In this document: piece by piece, positions 36,212-45,436 of the stretch | How positions within the stretch are numbered: the stretch's first letter is position 1 | Layout: each line of letters opens with the position of its first letter | Assembly (NCBI RefSeq): GCF_002699985.1 | Contig: NZ_LKBT01000007.1 | Location: 80,579 to 144,578 of the forward strand | Source: Pseudomonas sp. ICMP 561 | GTDB taxonomy: Bacteria; Pseudomonadota; Gammaproteobacteria; Pseudomonadales; Pseudomonadaceae | Direction: 5' to 3' | Length of the DNA: 64,000 nucleotides | The notes under the pieces: generated by a model | Told to the model about the DNA's origin: nothing | Database searches by the model: none | What the model saw: only the letters and a program-made list of their open reading frames with translations | Translations under genes and position numbers: made by a program

Positions 36212-36679
36212 GTGCGTCTGCGTTTGATTGCCGTTGGTTCGCGCATGCCCAAGTGGGTGGAAGAAGGCTGGCATGAATATGCCAAACGTCTGCCATCCGA
36301 ACTGGCGCTCGACCTCGTGGAGATTCCGCTCAATACTCGTGGCAAGAATGCCGACGTGGCCCGTCTGATCCGTCAGGAGGGCGAGGCCATGCTGGCAAAA
36401 GTGCAACCGGGCGAGCGGATCGTGACCCTGGAAGTGCACGGCAAGCCATGGAGCACCGAACAACTGTCGGTTGAGCTGGACCGCTGGCGCCTTGATTCAC
36501 GCACTGTGAATCTTATGGTGGGCGGCCCGGAAGGGCTGGCCCCGGAAGTCTGTGCGCGCAGCGAACAACGCTGGTCATTGTCGCCCTTGACGTTGCCGCA
36601 CCCTCTGGTGCGCATCCTCATTGGCGAACAGATCTATCGCGCCTGGACAGTTCTGTCCGGGCACCCCTATCACAAATAG
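36212..36679 (+). CDS. rlmH: 23S rRNA pseudouridine-1915 N3-methyltransferase
   Basis: A 155-residue SPOUT methyltransferase with a C-terminal knot. [55 protein letters not shown] is almost invariant in the family; the end HPYHK is the usual terminus. The start is a GTG at 36212 (MRLRLIAVG), as often seen for this gene. It lies in the row from rsfS to mrdA. Confidence 0.97.
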   Translation: MRLRLIAVGSRMPKWVEEGWHEYAKRLPSELALDLVEIPLNTRGKNADVARLIRQEGEAMLAKVQPGERIVTLEVHGKPWSTEQLSVELDRWRLDSRTVNLMVGGPEGLAPEVCARSEQRWSLSPLTLPHPLVRILIGEQIYRAWTVLSGHPYHK

Positions 36680-36691
36680 CATCGCGCCCTC

Positions 36692-38593
36692 ATGTCTCAG
36701 CCGATTCGCCTAAAAGACCACGAGAAAGACGCACGCCTTGTGCGTGGTCGCGTCGTGGTCGGGGCTGTGGCCGTGGTGGTGTTGGTGTGTGTGTTGATTG
36801 CCCGGCTGTATTTCCTGCAGGTCATCCAGTACGACTATCACTCGACCCTGTCGGAAAACAATCGGGTCCATGTGCAGCCGATTCCACCGAGTCGTGGGTT
36901 GATCTTCGACCGCAATGGTGTGGTGATCGCTGACAACCGGCCCAGTTTCAGTTTGAGCATGACCCGCGAGCGTTCTGGCGACTGGGCGCAGGTGCTGGAC
37001 ACCATCGTCGAGGTGCTGGAACTGACACCGGACGACCGGCTGATCTTTGAAAAGCGCATGAAGCAGGGGCGGCGGCCATTTGAGCCGGTGCCTATCCTTT
37101 TCGAGCTGACTGAAGAGCAGATCGCCCGTGTGGCGGTCAACCAGTTCAGGTTGCCTGGCGTGGAAGTCGTGGCGCAGCTCGTTCGGCATTACCCTCAGGG
37201 GCCGCACTTTGCACACTCTGTGGGTTACATGGGGCGGATCAACGAGAAAGAGCTGAAAAACCTCGATCCGGTCAACTACAGCGGTACTCACCACATTGGC
37301 AAAACCGGGATCGAGCGTTTCTACGAAGATCAGTTGCACGGTCAAGTGGGTTACGAGGAAGTCGAAACCAACGCTCGTGGTCGTGTCTTGCGAGTGCTCA
37401 AGCGGACTGATCCGGTGCCCGGCAAGGACATCGTCCTCAGCCTGGACATCAAACTTCAGGAAGCCGCCGAAGCCGCCCTTGCAGGGCGTCGTGGTGCCGT
37501 TGTGGCCATGGACCCGAGAAACGGCGAGGTACTGGCGATGGTCAGCGCGCCGAGCTTCGACCCCAACCCGTTTGTGACCGGCATCAGCTTCAAGGCTTAT
37601 GCCGAGTTGCGCGATTCCATCGATCGGCCGCTGTTTAACCGAATTCTGCGAGGCTTATACCCGCCCGGTTCGACCATCAAGCCTGCCGTGGCGATTGCCG
37701 GGCTGGATTCGGGTGTGGTGACAGCGTCAAGTCGGGTGTTCGACCCGGGCTATTACCAATTGCCCAATTACGATCACAAATACCGTAACTGGAACCGCAC
37801 CGGCGATGGCTATGTGGATCTGGATACCGCGATCATGCGTTCCAACGATACCTATTTCTACGATCTGGCCCATAAGCTGGGCATTGACCGGCTTTCCGCG
37901 TACATGAACAAGTTCGGCATTGGGCAAAAAGTGTCGCTGGATATGTTTGAAGAGTCTCCCGGCCTGATGCCATCCCGCGACTGGAAGCGTGCGACCCGTC
38001 GTCAGGCCTGGTTCCCGGGGGAAACACTGATTCTCGGGATCGGCCAGGGCTACATGCAGGCCACGCCGTTGCAGCTGGCCCAGGCCACCGCTCTGGTCGC
38101 CAACAGAGGCGTGTGGAACCGGCCACATCTGGCCAAGAGCATCGAGGGTGAGAAGCCTGTTGATGAAAATCCGATGCCCAATATCGTGTTGCGTAACCCC
38201 TCTGACTGGGACAAGGTCAACCACGGCATGCAGCAGGTTATGCACGGCGCCCGGGGTACAGCGCGTAAAGCCGCCATTGGTGCTCAATACCTGATCGCTG
38301 GCAAAAGCGGCACCGCGCAGGTGGTGGCAATCAAGCAGGGCGAGAAGTACGACCGCTCCAAGGTTCAGGAACGTCACCTCGACCACGCTCTCTTCGTAGG
38401 CTTTGCTCCGGCCAATGATCCAAAGATTGTGGTTTCGGTCATGGTCGAAAACGGCGAGTCCGGCTCAGGTGTTGCCGCCCCTGTGGTTCGTCAGGTCATG
38501 GATGCCTGGCTGCTCAAACCTGACGGAACACTCAAACCTGAATATGGCGGCGCTCAAGCCGTGGAGGCCGCGGCCAGTGCCAGTGAAGAGTAA
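36692..38593 (+). CDS. mrdA: Penicillin-binding protein 2 (elongasome transpeptidase)
   Basis: A 633-residue class B PBP, cross-linking peptidoglycan for rod-shape growth with RodA. There is one membrane anchor near residues 20-45 (VVVGAVAVVVLVCVLIARLYF), a PBP dimer domain (IPPSRGLIFDRNGVVIADNRPSF), and the transpeptidase with catalytic Ser in PPGSTIKP and KSGTAQ motif. SND occurs in MRSNDTYFYDLA. Its last bases overlap the rodA start, so the two are coupled. Confidence 0.97.
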   Translation: MSQPIRLKDHEKDARLVRGRVVVGAVAVVVLVCVLIARLYFLQVIQYDYHSTLSENNRVHVQPIPPSRGLIFDRNGVVIADNRPSFSLSMTRERSGDWAQVLDTIVEVLELTPDDRLIFEKRMKQGRRPFEPVPILFELTEEQIARVAVNQFRLPGVEVVAQLVRHYPQGPHFAHSVGYMGRINEKELKNLDPVNYSGTHHIGKTGIERFYEDQLHGQVGYEEVETNARGRVLRVLKRTDPVPGKDIVLSLDIKLQEAAEAALAGRRGAVVAMDPRNGEVLAMVSAPSFDPNPFVTGISFKAYAELRDSIDRPLFNRILRGLYPPGSTIKPAVAIAGLDSGVVTASSRVFDPGYYQLPNYDHKYRNWNRTGDGYVDLDTAIMRSNDTYFYDLAHKLGIDRLSAYMNKFGIGQKVSLDMFEESPGLMPSRDWKRATRRQAWFPGETLILGIGQGYMQATPLQLAQATALVANRGVWNRPHLAKSIEGEKPVDENPMPNIVLRNPSDWDKVNHGMQQVMHGARGTARKAAIGAQYLIAGKSGTAQVVAIKQGEKYDRSKVQERHLDHALFVGFAPANDPKIVVSVMVENGESGSGVAAPVVRQVMDAWLLKPDGTLKPEYGGAQAVEAAASASEE

Positions 38594-39728
38594 TTTCGAC
38601 CGCATTTTGTCCAGCGAAGACGTGATGCGTCGCCGTGCGACCTTCTTGCAGCGCATTCATATCGATGGTCCTTTGCTGGTGCTTTTGCTGACATTGGCGG
38701 CGGGCAGCCTGTTCGTCCTGTATTCGGCCAGCGGTAAGAACTGGGACCTGCTGATCAAGCAGGCGAGTTCGTTCGGTATCGGCCTGGTGGCAATGGTGAT
38801 CATTGCCCAGCTGGAGCCGCGCTTCATGGCTCGCTGGGTCCCCGTGCTGTATGTGATCGGCGTGTTATTACTGGTGGTGGTGGATGTCATGGGCCACAAC
38901 GCCATGGGGGCCACGCGCTGGATCAATATCCCAGGAGTCATCCGCTTTCAGCCGTCCGAGTTCCTCAAGATCATCATGCCGGCGACCATCGCCTGGTACC
39001 TGTCCAAGCGAACCCTGCCGCCGCAGCTCAAGCATGTTGGGGTGAGTCTGGCGCTGATCGGCGTTCCGTTTGCCTTGATCGTTCGCCAGCCAGACCTCGG
39101 TACTTCGCTGCTGATTCTCGCCTCGGGTGCGTTCGTGATGTTCATGGCCGGTCTGCGCTGGCGCTGGATTATCAGCGTGATCGCCGCTGCGGTGCCGGTA
39201 TCCGTCGCCATGTGGTTTTTCATCATGCACGACTACCAGAAGCAGCGGGTGCTGACCTTTCTTGACCCTGAAAGTGATCCGCTGGGTACTGGCTGGAACA
39301 TCATTCAGTCAAAAGCGGCCATCGGATCCGGCGGCGTATTCGGCAAAGGCTGGCTACTCGGTACTCAGTCACACCTGGACTTCCTGCCGGAAAGCCACAC
39401 CGACTTCATCATCGCTGTACTGGGCGAAGAATTCGGGTTGGTGGGGATTTGTGCGCTGTTGCTGATCTACATGCTGCTCATCGGGCGTGGGCTTGTGATT
39501 ACCGCTCAGGCCCAGACATTGTTCGGCAAATTGCTGGCGGGTGCGCTGACAATGACATTTTTTGTTTACGTTTTCGTCAACATCGGTATGGTCAGTGGCC
39601 TGTTGCCGGTAGTGGGCGTGCCGTTACCCTTCATTAGCTATGGAGGAACTTCGCTCGTGACGCTGCTGTCAGCCTTTGGAGTTTTGATGTCGATCCATAC
39701 ACACCGTAAATGGATCGCTCAGGTTTGA
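38583..39728 (+). CDS. rodA: RodA glycosyltransferase
   Basis: A 381-residue SEDS-family polymerase of the elongasome with about ten membrane segments. FLKIIMPATIAWYLSKR, GTSLLILASGAFVMFMAGL and the loop PESHTDFIIAVLGEEFGL (with the essential Asp/Glu region) and PFISYGGTSLVTLLSAFG are family signatures. The start is taken at a GTG at 38583 (MKSNFDRILSSEDV), overlapping the end of mrdA; a GTG at 38577 is an alternative. It forms one unit with mrdA and mltB. Confidence 0.95.
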   Translation: MKSNFDRILSSEDVMRRRATFLQRIHIDGPLLVLLLTLAAGSLFVLYSASGKNWDLLIKQASSFGIGLVAMVIIAQLEPRFMARWVPVLYVIGVLLLVVVDVMGHNAMGATRWINIPGVIRFQPSEFLKIIMPATIAWYLSKRTLPPQLKHVGVSLALIGVPFALIVRQPDLGTSLLILASGAFVMFMAGLRWRWIISVIAAAVPVSVAMWFFIMHDYQKQRVLTFLDPESDPLGTGWNIIQSKAAIGSGGVFGKGWLLGTQSHLDFLPESHTDFIIAVLGEEFGLVGICALLLIYMLLIGRGLVITAQAQTLFGKLLAGALTMTFFVYVFVNIGMVSGLLPVVGVPLPFISYGGTSLVTLLSAFGVLMSIHTHRKWIAQV

Positions 39729-39745
39729 TTAAGGTGAAGAATTCA

Positions 39746-40753
39746 ATGCAAGTAGTGCGTAGCTGGGCTCGATATGCTCCGGTGGTCGGCCTGGTTGGCA
39801 TCCTTGGATCTGTTCAGGAAGCATTCGCTGGCGATTACGAAGGTTCGCCACAAGTCGCCGAATTTGTCGGCCAGATGACTCGGGACTATGGTTTCGCTGG
39901 CGAACAACTGATCGAAGTATTTCGCGAAGTAGAACGCAAACAGGCGATTCTTGACGCGATTTCCCGCCCGGCCGAGCGGGTCAAGCAATGGAAAGACTAC
40001 CGCCCGATGTTCATTACTGACGCGCGAATTGCGCGAGGTGTGGACTTCTGGCGTCAGCACGAAGCTGCGCTCACACGCGCGGAACAGGAGTATGGCGTTC
40101 CGGCTCAGGTCATCGTATCGATCATCGGTGTCGAAACATTTTTCGGGCGTAATACCGGCAACTATCGAGTGATCGACGCGCTGTCTACACTGGGCTTCGA
40201 CTATCCGCCGCGTGCTGACTTCTTCCGCAAGGAGCTGCGTGAGTTCCTGTTGCTGGCCCGGGAAGAGCAGGTTGATCCGCTGACGCTCAAAGGCTCATAT
40301 GCCGGCGCGATGGGGCTGCCGCAGTTCATGCCAAGTAGCTTCCGCGCCTATGCCGTGGATTTCGACGGCGACGGACACATTAATATCTGGACCGATCCGG
40401 ATGACGCGATTGGCAGCGTGGCCAGTTACTTCAAGCAGCATGGCTGGGTAGCTGGCGAGCCGGTTGTCAGCCTGGCGAGCGTGCGCGGTGAGCGTGTCGA
40501 TGAAGGGCTCACACCGGGCATTGATCCGGTAAAGACCGTCGGGGAGTTGCGAGCCTTAGGGTGGTCGAGTCATGATGCGCTGCGCGACGACTTGCCAGTG
40601 ACCGCATTCAAGCTGGAAGGCGAAAACGGACCTGAATACTGGATGGGTTTGAAGAATTTTTATGCAATTACTCGCTATAACCGCAGTGTGATGTACGCCA
40701 TGAGTGTTCATCAGCTGTCTGAATTGTTGGTTCAAGCTCGGGGCGTCAAGTAA
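39746..40753 (+). CDS. mltB: Lytic murein transglycosylase B family (SltB1/MltB)
   Basis: A 335-residue periplasmic enzyme that cleaves the glycan strand. The signal peptide ends near EAFAG, with no lipobox, so the protein is soluble. The catalytic Glu is in SIIGVETFFGRNTGNYRVIDALSTL, and GSYAGAMGLPQFMPSSFRAYAVDFDGDG is the family core. AGGTGAAGA precedes the ATG at 39746. Placement between rodA and rlpA is the conserved Pseudomonas order. It lacks the peptidoglycan-binding domain found in the related protein at 45.4-46.8 kb. Confidence 0.95.
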   Translation: MQVVRSWARYAPVVGLVGILGSVQEAFAGDYEGSPQVAEFVGQMTRDYGFAGEQLIEVFREVERKQAILDAISRPAERVKQWKDYRPMFITDARIARGVDFWRQHEAALTRAEQEYGVPAQVIVSIIGVETFFGRNTGNYRVIDALSTLGFDYPPRADFFRKELREFLLLAREEQVDPLTLKGSYAGAMGLPQFMPSSFRAYAVDFDGDGHINIWTDPDDAIGSVASYFKQHGWVAGEPVVSLASVRGERVDEGLTPGIDPVKTVGELRALGWSSHDALRDDLPVTAFKLEGENGPEYWMGLKNFYAITRYNRSVMYAMSVHQLSELLVQARGVK

Positions 40754-41760
40754 TGCGGGCATTGCCGATGGTTACATCGTTGAAGTTGATGGCGTTGGCT
40801 TCGCTGTCATTGCTGGTGGTCAGCTGTTCGTCTCCAAGTCGTCCTGTGCAGAAGGGCACCGCCGGTATTTCTTCGCCACCGGGCCTGGACATCAACCGTG
40901 CGCATAAAGATGGCGCGCCTTGGTGGGATGTGGATATCTCGCGAATCCCTGACGCTACGCCGAGCCTGCACACCGGGCCGTACAAGGCCAACCCCTACAC
41001 CGTACTGGGCAAAACCTATTTTCCTATCCAGGATTCCCGGAACTATGTCGCGTCGGGCACTGCGTCCTGGTACGGGACCAAGTTCCACGGTCAGAACACC
41101 GCCAACGGCGAAGTTTATGATCTGTATGGCATGAGCGCGGCGCACAAGACGTTGCCGCTGCCCAGCTATGTCAAAGTGACGAATCTGGACAACAACCGCA
41201 CGGTGATCCTGCGGGTCAATGACCGCGGGCCGTTCTATTCGGATCGCATCATCGATCTGTCCTACGCGGCCGCCAAGAAGCTCGGCTATGCGGAGACCGG
41301 TACGGCGCGGGTGAAGGTCGAGGGTATCGATCCACAGGTATGGCTGGCTCAGAATGGGCGTCCTGCGCCGCTGCTGCCTAACCAGCCGCAAGCCATTCCG
41401 CAAGCTGCAGCTCCGGCATTGATTGCATCCGCTGGGACCATCGAGCAGTACACGCCACCGCCGCAACAGCACGCTGCGCCTGCGGTGCCGTTTGACGCAA
41501 AAAAAAACGCTTCCGCACCAGCCTCTGGGCTGTATCTCCAGGTGGGCGCATTCGCCAACCCGGACGCTGCGGAGCTCCTGAGGTCGAAATTGAGCGGAAT
41601 GGTTCGGGCTCCGGTGTTCGTGAGCTCGATAGCCCGCAATCAACAGACACTCTATCGAGTTCGAATGGGACCGATCGGCACTCAGGGTGAAGCCCAGCAA
41701 ATGCAAAACAGCGTAAGGTCAGCCAATCTGGGCCAGCCTAGCGTCGTGACACTGGATTAA
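40753..41760 (+). CDS. rlpA: RlpA septal-ring lytic transglycosylase
   Basis: A 335-residue outer-membrane lipoprotein. The lipobox is LLVVSC, near residue 24. The double-psi beta barrel is at about residues 95-190 (ASWYGTKFHGQNTANGEVYDLYGMSAAHKTLPL ... VNDRGPFYSDRIIDLSYAAAKKLG). A SPOR domain at about 255-335 (LYLQVGAFANPDAAELLRSKL) binds denuded glycan at the division site. In Pseudomonas RlpA cleaves such strands for daughter-cell separation. Its ATG overlaps the mltB stop (TAATG). Confidence 0.97.
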   Translation: MRALPMVTSLKLMALASLSLLVVSCSSPSRPVQKGTAGISSPPGLDINRAHKDGAPWWDVDISRIPDATPSLHTGPYKANPYTVLGKTYFPIQDSRNYVASGTASWYGTKFHGQNTANGEVYDLYGMSAAHKTLPLPSYVKVTNLDNNRTVILRVNDRGPFYSDRIIDLSYAAAKKLGYAETGTARVKVEGIDPQVWLAQNGRPAPLLPNQPQAIPQAAAPALIASAGTIEQYTPPPQQHAAPAVPFDAKKNASAPASGLYLQVGAFANPDAAELLRSKLSGMVRAPVFVSSIARNQQTLYRVRMGPIGTQGEAQQMQNSVRSANLGQPSVVTLD

Positions 41761-41770
41761 GAGCTGTTTA

Positions 41771-41794
41771 CGTCCCGCAGAGATATTCGGGACG
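41771..41794 (+). terminator. Weak hairpin after rlpA
   Basis: CGTCCCG / CGGGACG forms a 7-bp stem with a 10-base loop, followed by CATCGGTTTT. It may partly separate rlpA from dacC. Confidence 0.5.
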
Positions 41795-42000
41795 CATCGG
41801 TTTTACAATTGTCTGCCGAACGATTGCCACCAGAGCAAGCCGCGCAGGCAATTGTCCATGAGTCTGTCTGTCAAGCAGGCGGTTCATGGGCCAGGATTAG
41901 AGCCTGGCACCGCCGGTCGTTGTGAGCGGTACCGCTTGCATCGGCCCGTTAAGCTTTGCCCGTGAGGGCATGTTTGCCCATTAGCAATTTCGAGAGACGG

Positions 42001-43161
42001 ATGAACATCACCACCTTTGCAAAACGCTTGTGCCTGCTTGTACCGCTGATCATCACTCCGGCTGCCTGGGCCGCTGAACAGATGACGCCTTCCGCTCCGC
42101 AACTGGCTGCCAAAGCCTATGTGCTGATGGACGCGAGCAGCGGTAACGTTCTGGTCGAGAACAACGGCGACCAGCGTTTGGCGCCTGCCAGCCTGACCAA
42201 ACTGATGACTGCCTATATCGCGACGCTGGAAATTCGTCGTGGGCAGATCGGCGAGAATGATCCGGTGACCGTCAGCGAGAACGCCTGGCGTACCGGCGGT
42301 TCGCGGATGTTCATCAAGGTGGGCAGCCAGGTCACCGTCAGCGATTTGCTGCACGGGATCATCATTCAGTCCGGCAACGACGCCAGCGTAGCGCTCTCCG
42401 AGCACATCGCCGGTAGCGAAGACGCATTCGCCGATATGATGAACAAGACTGCTGCTGATCTGGGTATGACCAACAGCCACTTCATGAACCCGACCGGTCT
42501 GCCGAACCCGGAGCACTATTCGTCGGCCCACGACATGGCGATTCTGGCTCGCGCGATCATTCATGAAGATCCGGCTCACTATGCGATCTACTCGCAGAAA
42601 GAGTTCTTCTGGAACAACATCAAGCAACCTAACCGCAACCTGCTGCTCTGGCGCGACAAGACCGTTGATGGTCTGAAAACCGGGCACACCGATGAAGCGG
42701 GCTATTGCATGGTGTCTTCTGCCGTTCGTGATGGCATGCGTTTGATCGCTGTGGTGTTTGGCACCAGCAGCGAGCAGGCCCGTGCGGCTGAAACCCAGAA
42801 GTTGCTGACTTACGGCTTCCGTTTCTTCGAAACCCAGAACTTCTACCAGAAGGGCACTGAGCTGGCTCAGGCAACCGTCTGGAAAGGCACCGAGCGCCAA
42901 ATCAAGGCTGGCCTGGCTGAAGACCTGAGCATGACCATGCCAAAAGGCGAGATGAAGAAGCTGACCGCCAGCATGACCATGAACCCGCAGCTGGTCGCGC
43001 CAATCGCCAAAGGCGACGTGATCGGCAAGGTTGAAGTGAAAATGGAAGACAAAGTCGTCCATACCGCTAACCTGATCGCCCTCGACGCTGTTGAGGAAGG
43101 TGGCATCTTCCGCCGCGTGTGGGATAGCATTCGCCTGTTCTTCTTCGGCTTGTTCAACTGA
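42001..43161 (+). CDS. dacC: D-alanyl-D-alanine carboxypeptidase (PBP5/6 type)
   Basis: A 386-residue periplasmic enzyme that trims pentapeptide side chains. A signal peptide ends at AWA-A; the active-site motifs SLTK (with the catalytic Ser), SGN and KTGHT are present, and the C-terminus VWDSIRLFFFGLFN is an amphipathic membrane-anchor helix as in PBP5. A GAGAGACGG ribosome site precedes the ATG at 42001. It has its own upstream region of 240 bp, and a strong terminator-like hairpin follows. Confidence 0.97.
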   Translation: MNITTFAKRLCLLVPLIITPAAWAAEQMTPSAPQLAAKAYVLMDASSGNVLVENNGDQRLAPASLTKLMTAYIATLEIRRGQIGENDPVTVSENAWRTGGSRMFIKVGSQVTVSDLLHGIIIQSGNDASVALSEHIAGSEDAFADMMNKTAADLGMTNSHFMNPTGLPNPEHYSSAHDMAILARAIIHEDPAHYAIYSQKEFFWNNIKQPNRNLLLWRDKTVDGLKTGHTDEAGYCMVSSAVRDGMRLIAVVFGTSSEQARAAETQKLLTYGFRFFETQNFYQKGTELAQATVWKGTERQIKAGLAEDLSMTMPKGEMKKLTASMTMNPQLVAPIAKGDVIGKVEVKMEDKVVHTANLIALDAVEEGGIFRRVWDSIRLFFFGLFN

Positions 43162-43183
43162 TTACAGTACAACGCTGACCACG

Positions 43184-43214
43184 ACGCGCCCACTCATACC
43201 CTGAGTGGGCGCGT
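43184..43214 (+). terminator. Terminator-like hairpin after dacC
   Basis: The 13-bp stem ACGCGCCCACTCA / TGAGTGGGCGCGT has a 5-base loop and is followed by TTCCGTCTTC, 22 bp past the dacC stop. Confidence 0.75.
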
Positions 43215-43248
43215 TTCCGTCTTCACGGCTTGTGAGACCTTTACTGCC

Positions 43249-43524
43249 ATGACAGATTCCGACGTCAAGTCGCACAAAATCGAATTCCCCTGCGATGACT
43301 ATCCGATCAAAGTGATCGGTGACACAGGTGTGGGTTTCAAAGACAGCGTGATCGAGATTCTGGCCAAATACGCCAAGATCGAGATATCCACGCTCGCCGA
43401 ACGCCAAAGCAGCAACGGCAAGTACACGACCATCCAGTTGCACATCGTTGCAACCGGCGAAGACCAACTGCGTGACATCAATAGCGCACTGCGCGCTACG
43501 GGTCGCGTGCACATGGTGCTTTGA
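43249..43524 (+). CDS. ybeD: DUF493 (YbeD) family protein
   Basis: A 91-residue ferredoxin-like-fold protein with [21 protein letters not shown] at the start and VHMVL at the end, the usual YbeD layout. It may be a small regulator; its exact function is not established. Its stop overlaps the lipB start by a base, and it stands between dacC and lipB in the conserved order. Confidence 0.95.
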   Translation: MTDSDVKSHKIEFPCDDYPIKVIGDTGVGFKDSVIEILAKYAKIEISTLAERQSSNGKYTTIQLHIVATGEDQLRDINSALRATGRVHMVL

Positions 43525-44171
43525 TGGGCGCAATGCTGGGCGTTCGAGAGCTCGGCCAGATCGATTACGAACTGGTCTGGCATGCGATGCAGCGCTTTAC
43601 CGACCAGCGCGGTAAAGACACTCAGGACGAGATCTGGCTGGTGCAGCACGCACCTGTTTTCACTCAGGGACAGTCCGGCAAACCCGAACATTTGCTATTA
43701 CCGGGTAATATTCCGGTGGTACAGGTCGATCGTGGCGGCCAAGTGACCTATCATGGCCCCGGCCAATTGGTGGTCTACCTGATGCTCGATGTCAGGCGCC
43801 TTGGTTTCGGTGTACGTGATCTGGTAACCCGGATCGAGAACAGCCTGATCGATTTGCTGGCCAGTTACGGTGTAACGGCCGCAGCCAAGGCTGACGCACC
43901 GGGTGTTTATGTCGATGGAGCGAAGATCGCGTCCCTGGGGCTGCGAATTCGCCACGGTTGCTCATTCCATGGTCTGGCGCTGAACGTCGACATGGACCTT
44001 GAGCCCTTTCGACGGATTAATCCCTGTGGATACGCAGGTCTGGCAATGACCCAGCTGTGCGATCATGCAGGCCCGATTGAATTTGCCGAGGTAAGTGCCC
44101 GGCTGCGTGCGCAGCTCGTCAAACACCTCGACTATGCTGAGCAGACGACCCTAACGGGCGGAATCGACTGA
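43524..44171 (+). CDS. lipB: Octanoyl-ACP:protein octanoyltransferase
   Basis: A 215-residue enzyme moving octanoate from ACP to lipoyl domains. The core [25 protein letters not shown], the Lys in [25 protein letters not shown] and the catalytic Cys in RINPCGYAG are present. The ATG at 43524 shares a base with the ybeD stop; an ATG at 43533 is possible. LipA follows 2 bp after its stop. Confidence 0.97.
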   Translation: MGAMLGVRELGQIDYELVWHAMQRFTDQRGKDTQDEIWLVQHAPVFTQGQSGKPEHLLLPGNIPVVQVDRGGQVTYHGPGQLVVYLMLDVRRLGFGVRDLVTRIENSLIDLLASYGVTAAAKADAPGVYVDGAKIASLGLRIRHGCSFHGLALNVDMDLEPFRRINPCGYAGLAMTQLCDHAGPIEFAEVSARLRAQLVKHLDYAEQTTLTGGID

Positions 44172-44173
44172 TT

Positions 44174-45196
44174 ATGACTACTGCGACTGAAACTGCCGTG
44201 CAAACCTTGATCCCAACCGTCGACGTTTCCGAGCGTGCATCTCGCCCTAAAGTTGAGGCTGGCGTTAAGCTGCGTGGCGCGGAAAAAGTTGCGCGTATCC
44301 CGGTGAAGATCATTCCAACTGTCGATCTGCCGAAAAAGCCTGACTGGATCCGCGTTCGTATTCCGGTTTCCCCTGAGGTTGATCGCGTCAAGCAACTGCT
44401 GCGCAAGCACAAACTGCACAGCGTTTGCGAAGAGGCTTCTTGCCCGAACCTGGGCGAGTGCTTCTCCGGCGGCACTGCGACCTTCATGATCATGGGTGAT
44501 ATCTGCACCCGTCGCTGCCCGTTCTGCGATGTGGGCCATGGTCGTCCGAAGGCGCTCGACGTCAACGAGCCGACCAATCTGGCGGTTGCCATTGCCGACC
44601 TGCGTCTCAAGTACGTCGTTATCACCTCGGTAGACCGCGATGACCTGCGTGACGGCGGTGCCCAGCACTTCGCCGACTGCATCCGCGAGATCCGCAAGCT
44701 GTCGCCAAACGTGCAGCTCGAAACGCTGGTTCCGGACTATCGTGGCCGCATGGACGTTGCGCTGGAAATCACCGCAGCCGAGCCGCCAGATGTGTTCAAC
44801 CACAACCTGGAAACCGTACCGCGTCTCTACAAGGCCGCGCGTCCGGGTTCGGATTACCAGTGGTCGCTGACCCTGCTGCAACGCTTCAAGCAAATGGTCC
44901 CGCACGTGCCGACCAAATCCGGCTTGATGCTGGGCCTGGGCGAAACCGACGAGGAAGTCATCGAAGTGATGCAGCGCATGCGCGAGCACGACATCGACAT
45001 GCTGACTCTGGGTCAATACCTGCAACCTTCCCGCAGCCACTTGCCGGTGCAGCGCTTCGTGCATCCGGACACCTTCGCCTGGTTCGCCGAGGAAGGTTAC
45101 AAGATGGGCTTCAAAAACGTGGCGTCCGGCCCGCTGGTGCGGTCTTCGTACCACGCCGACGAGCAGGCCAAGATTGCCGTCAAGGCGATGGTCTGA
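44174..45196 (+). CDS. lipA: Lipoyl synthase
   Basis: A 340-residue radical-SAM enzyme that inserts two sulfurs into octanoyl-lysine. It has both iron-sulfur sites: the auxiliary cluster [12 protein letters not shown] near residues 87-98 and the radical SAM motif CTRRCPFC near 113-120. The C-terminal [13 protein letters not shown] supplies the last Ser ligand. Last gene of the plus-strand block; a terminator follows. Confidence 0.98.
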   Translation: MTTATETAVQTLIPTVDVSERASRPKVEAGVKLRGAEKVARIPVKIIPTVDLPKKPDWIRVRIPVSPEVDRVKQLLRKHKLHSVCEEASCPNLGECFSGGTATFMIMGDICTRRCPFCDVGHGRPKALDVNEPTNLAVAIADLRLKYVVITSVDRDDLRDGGAQHFADCIREIRKLSPNVQLETLVPDYRGRMDVALEITAAEPPDVFNHNLETVPRLYKAARPGSDYQWSLTLLQRFKQMVPHVPTKSGLMLGLGETDEEVIEVMQRMREHDIDMLTLGQYLQPSRSHLPVQRFVHPDTFAWFAEEGYKMGFKNVASGPLVRSSYHADEQAKIAVKAMV

Positions 45197-45234
45197 CGCG
45201 TTAAGCGTTGATCGTTTGAGCTACAAACAAAACT

Positions 45235-45264
45235 GGCTGGATATCACTATCCGGCCCGTTTTTT
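45235..45264 (+). terminator. Intrinsic terminator after lipA
   Basis: GGCTGGAT and ATCCGGCC form an 8-bp stem with one G-T pair, a 6-base loop and a following GTTTTTTG tract, 38 bp past the lipA stop. Confidence 0.85.
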
Positions 45265-45319
45265 GTTTGCGAGTATTCAGACTCTTAAAGACTCTATGTT
45301 TGCCTGCAAACACAATTCC

Positions 45320-45411
45320 CGTGGGAGCGAATTCATTCGCGAAAGCGGTATTCCAACCAATGAAAATGTGTTGAATGTACTGCCCTCTTCGCGAATAAAT
45401 TCGCTCCCACG
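45320..45411. repeat. REP doublet
   Basis: Arms CGTGGGAGCGAATTCATTCG and a one-base-different reverse complement ending at 45411; the same subfamily as 18564-18653. Confidence 0.85.
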
Positions 45412-45436
45412 AGTGTCCGCGCAAATTTACCTGATT

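Noticed and set aside
41884..43062. 392-codon minus-strand open frame opposite dacC
   Set aside because: DacC motifs SxxK, SGN and KTG are on the plus strand.
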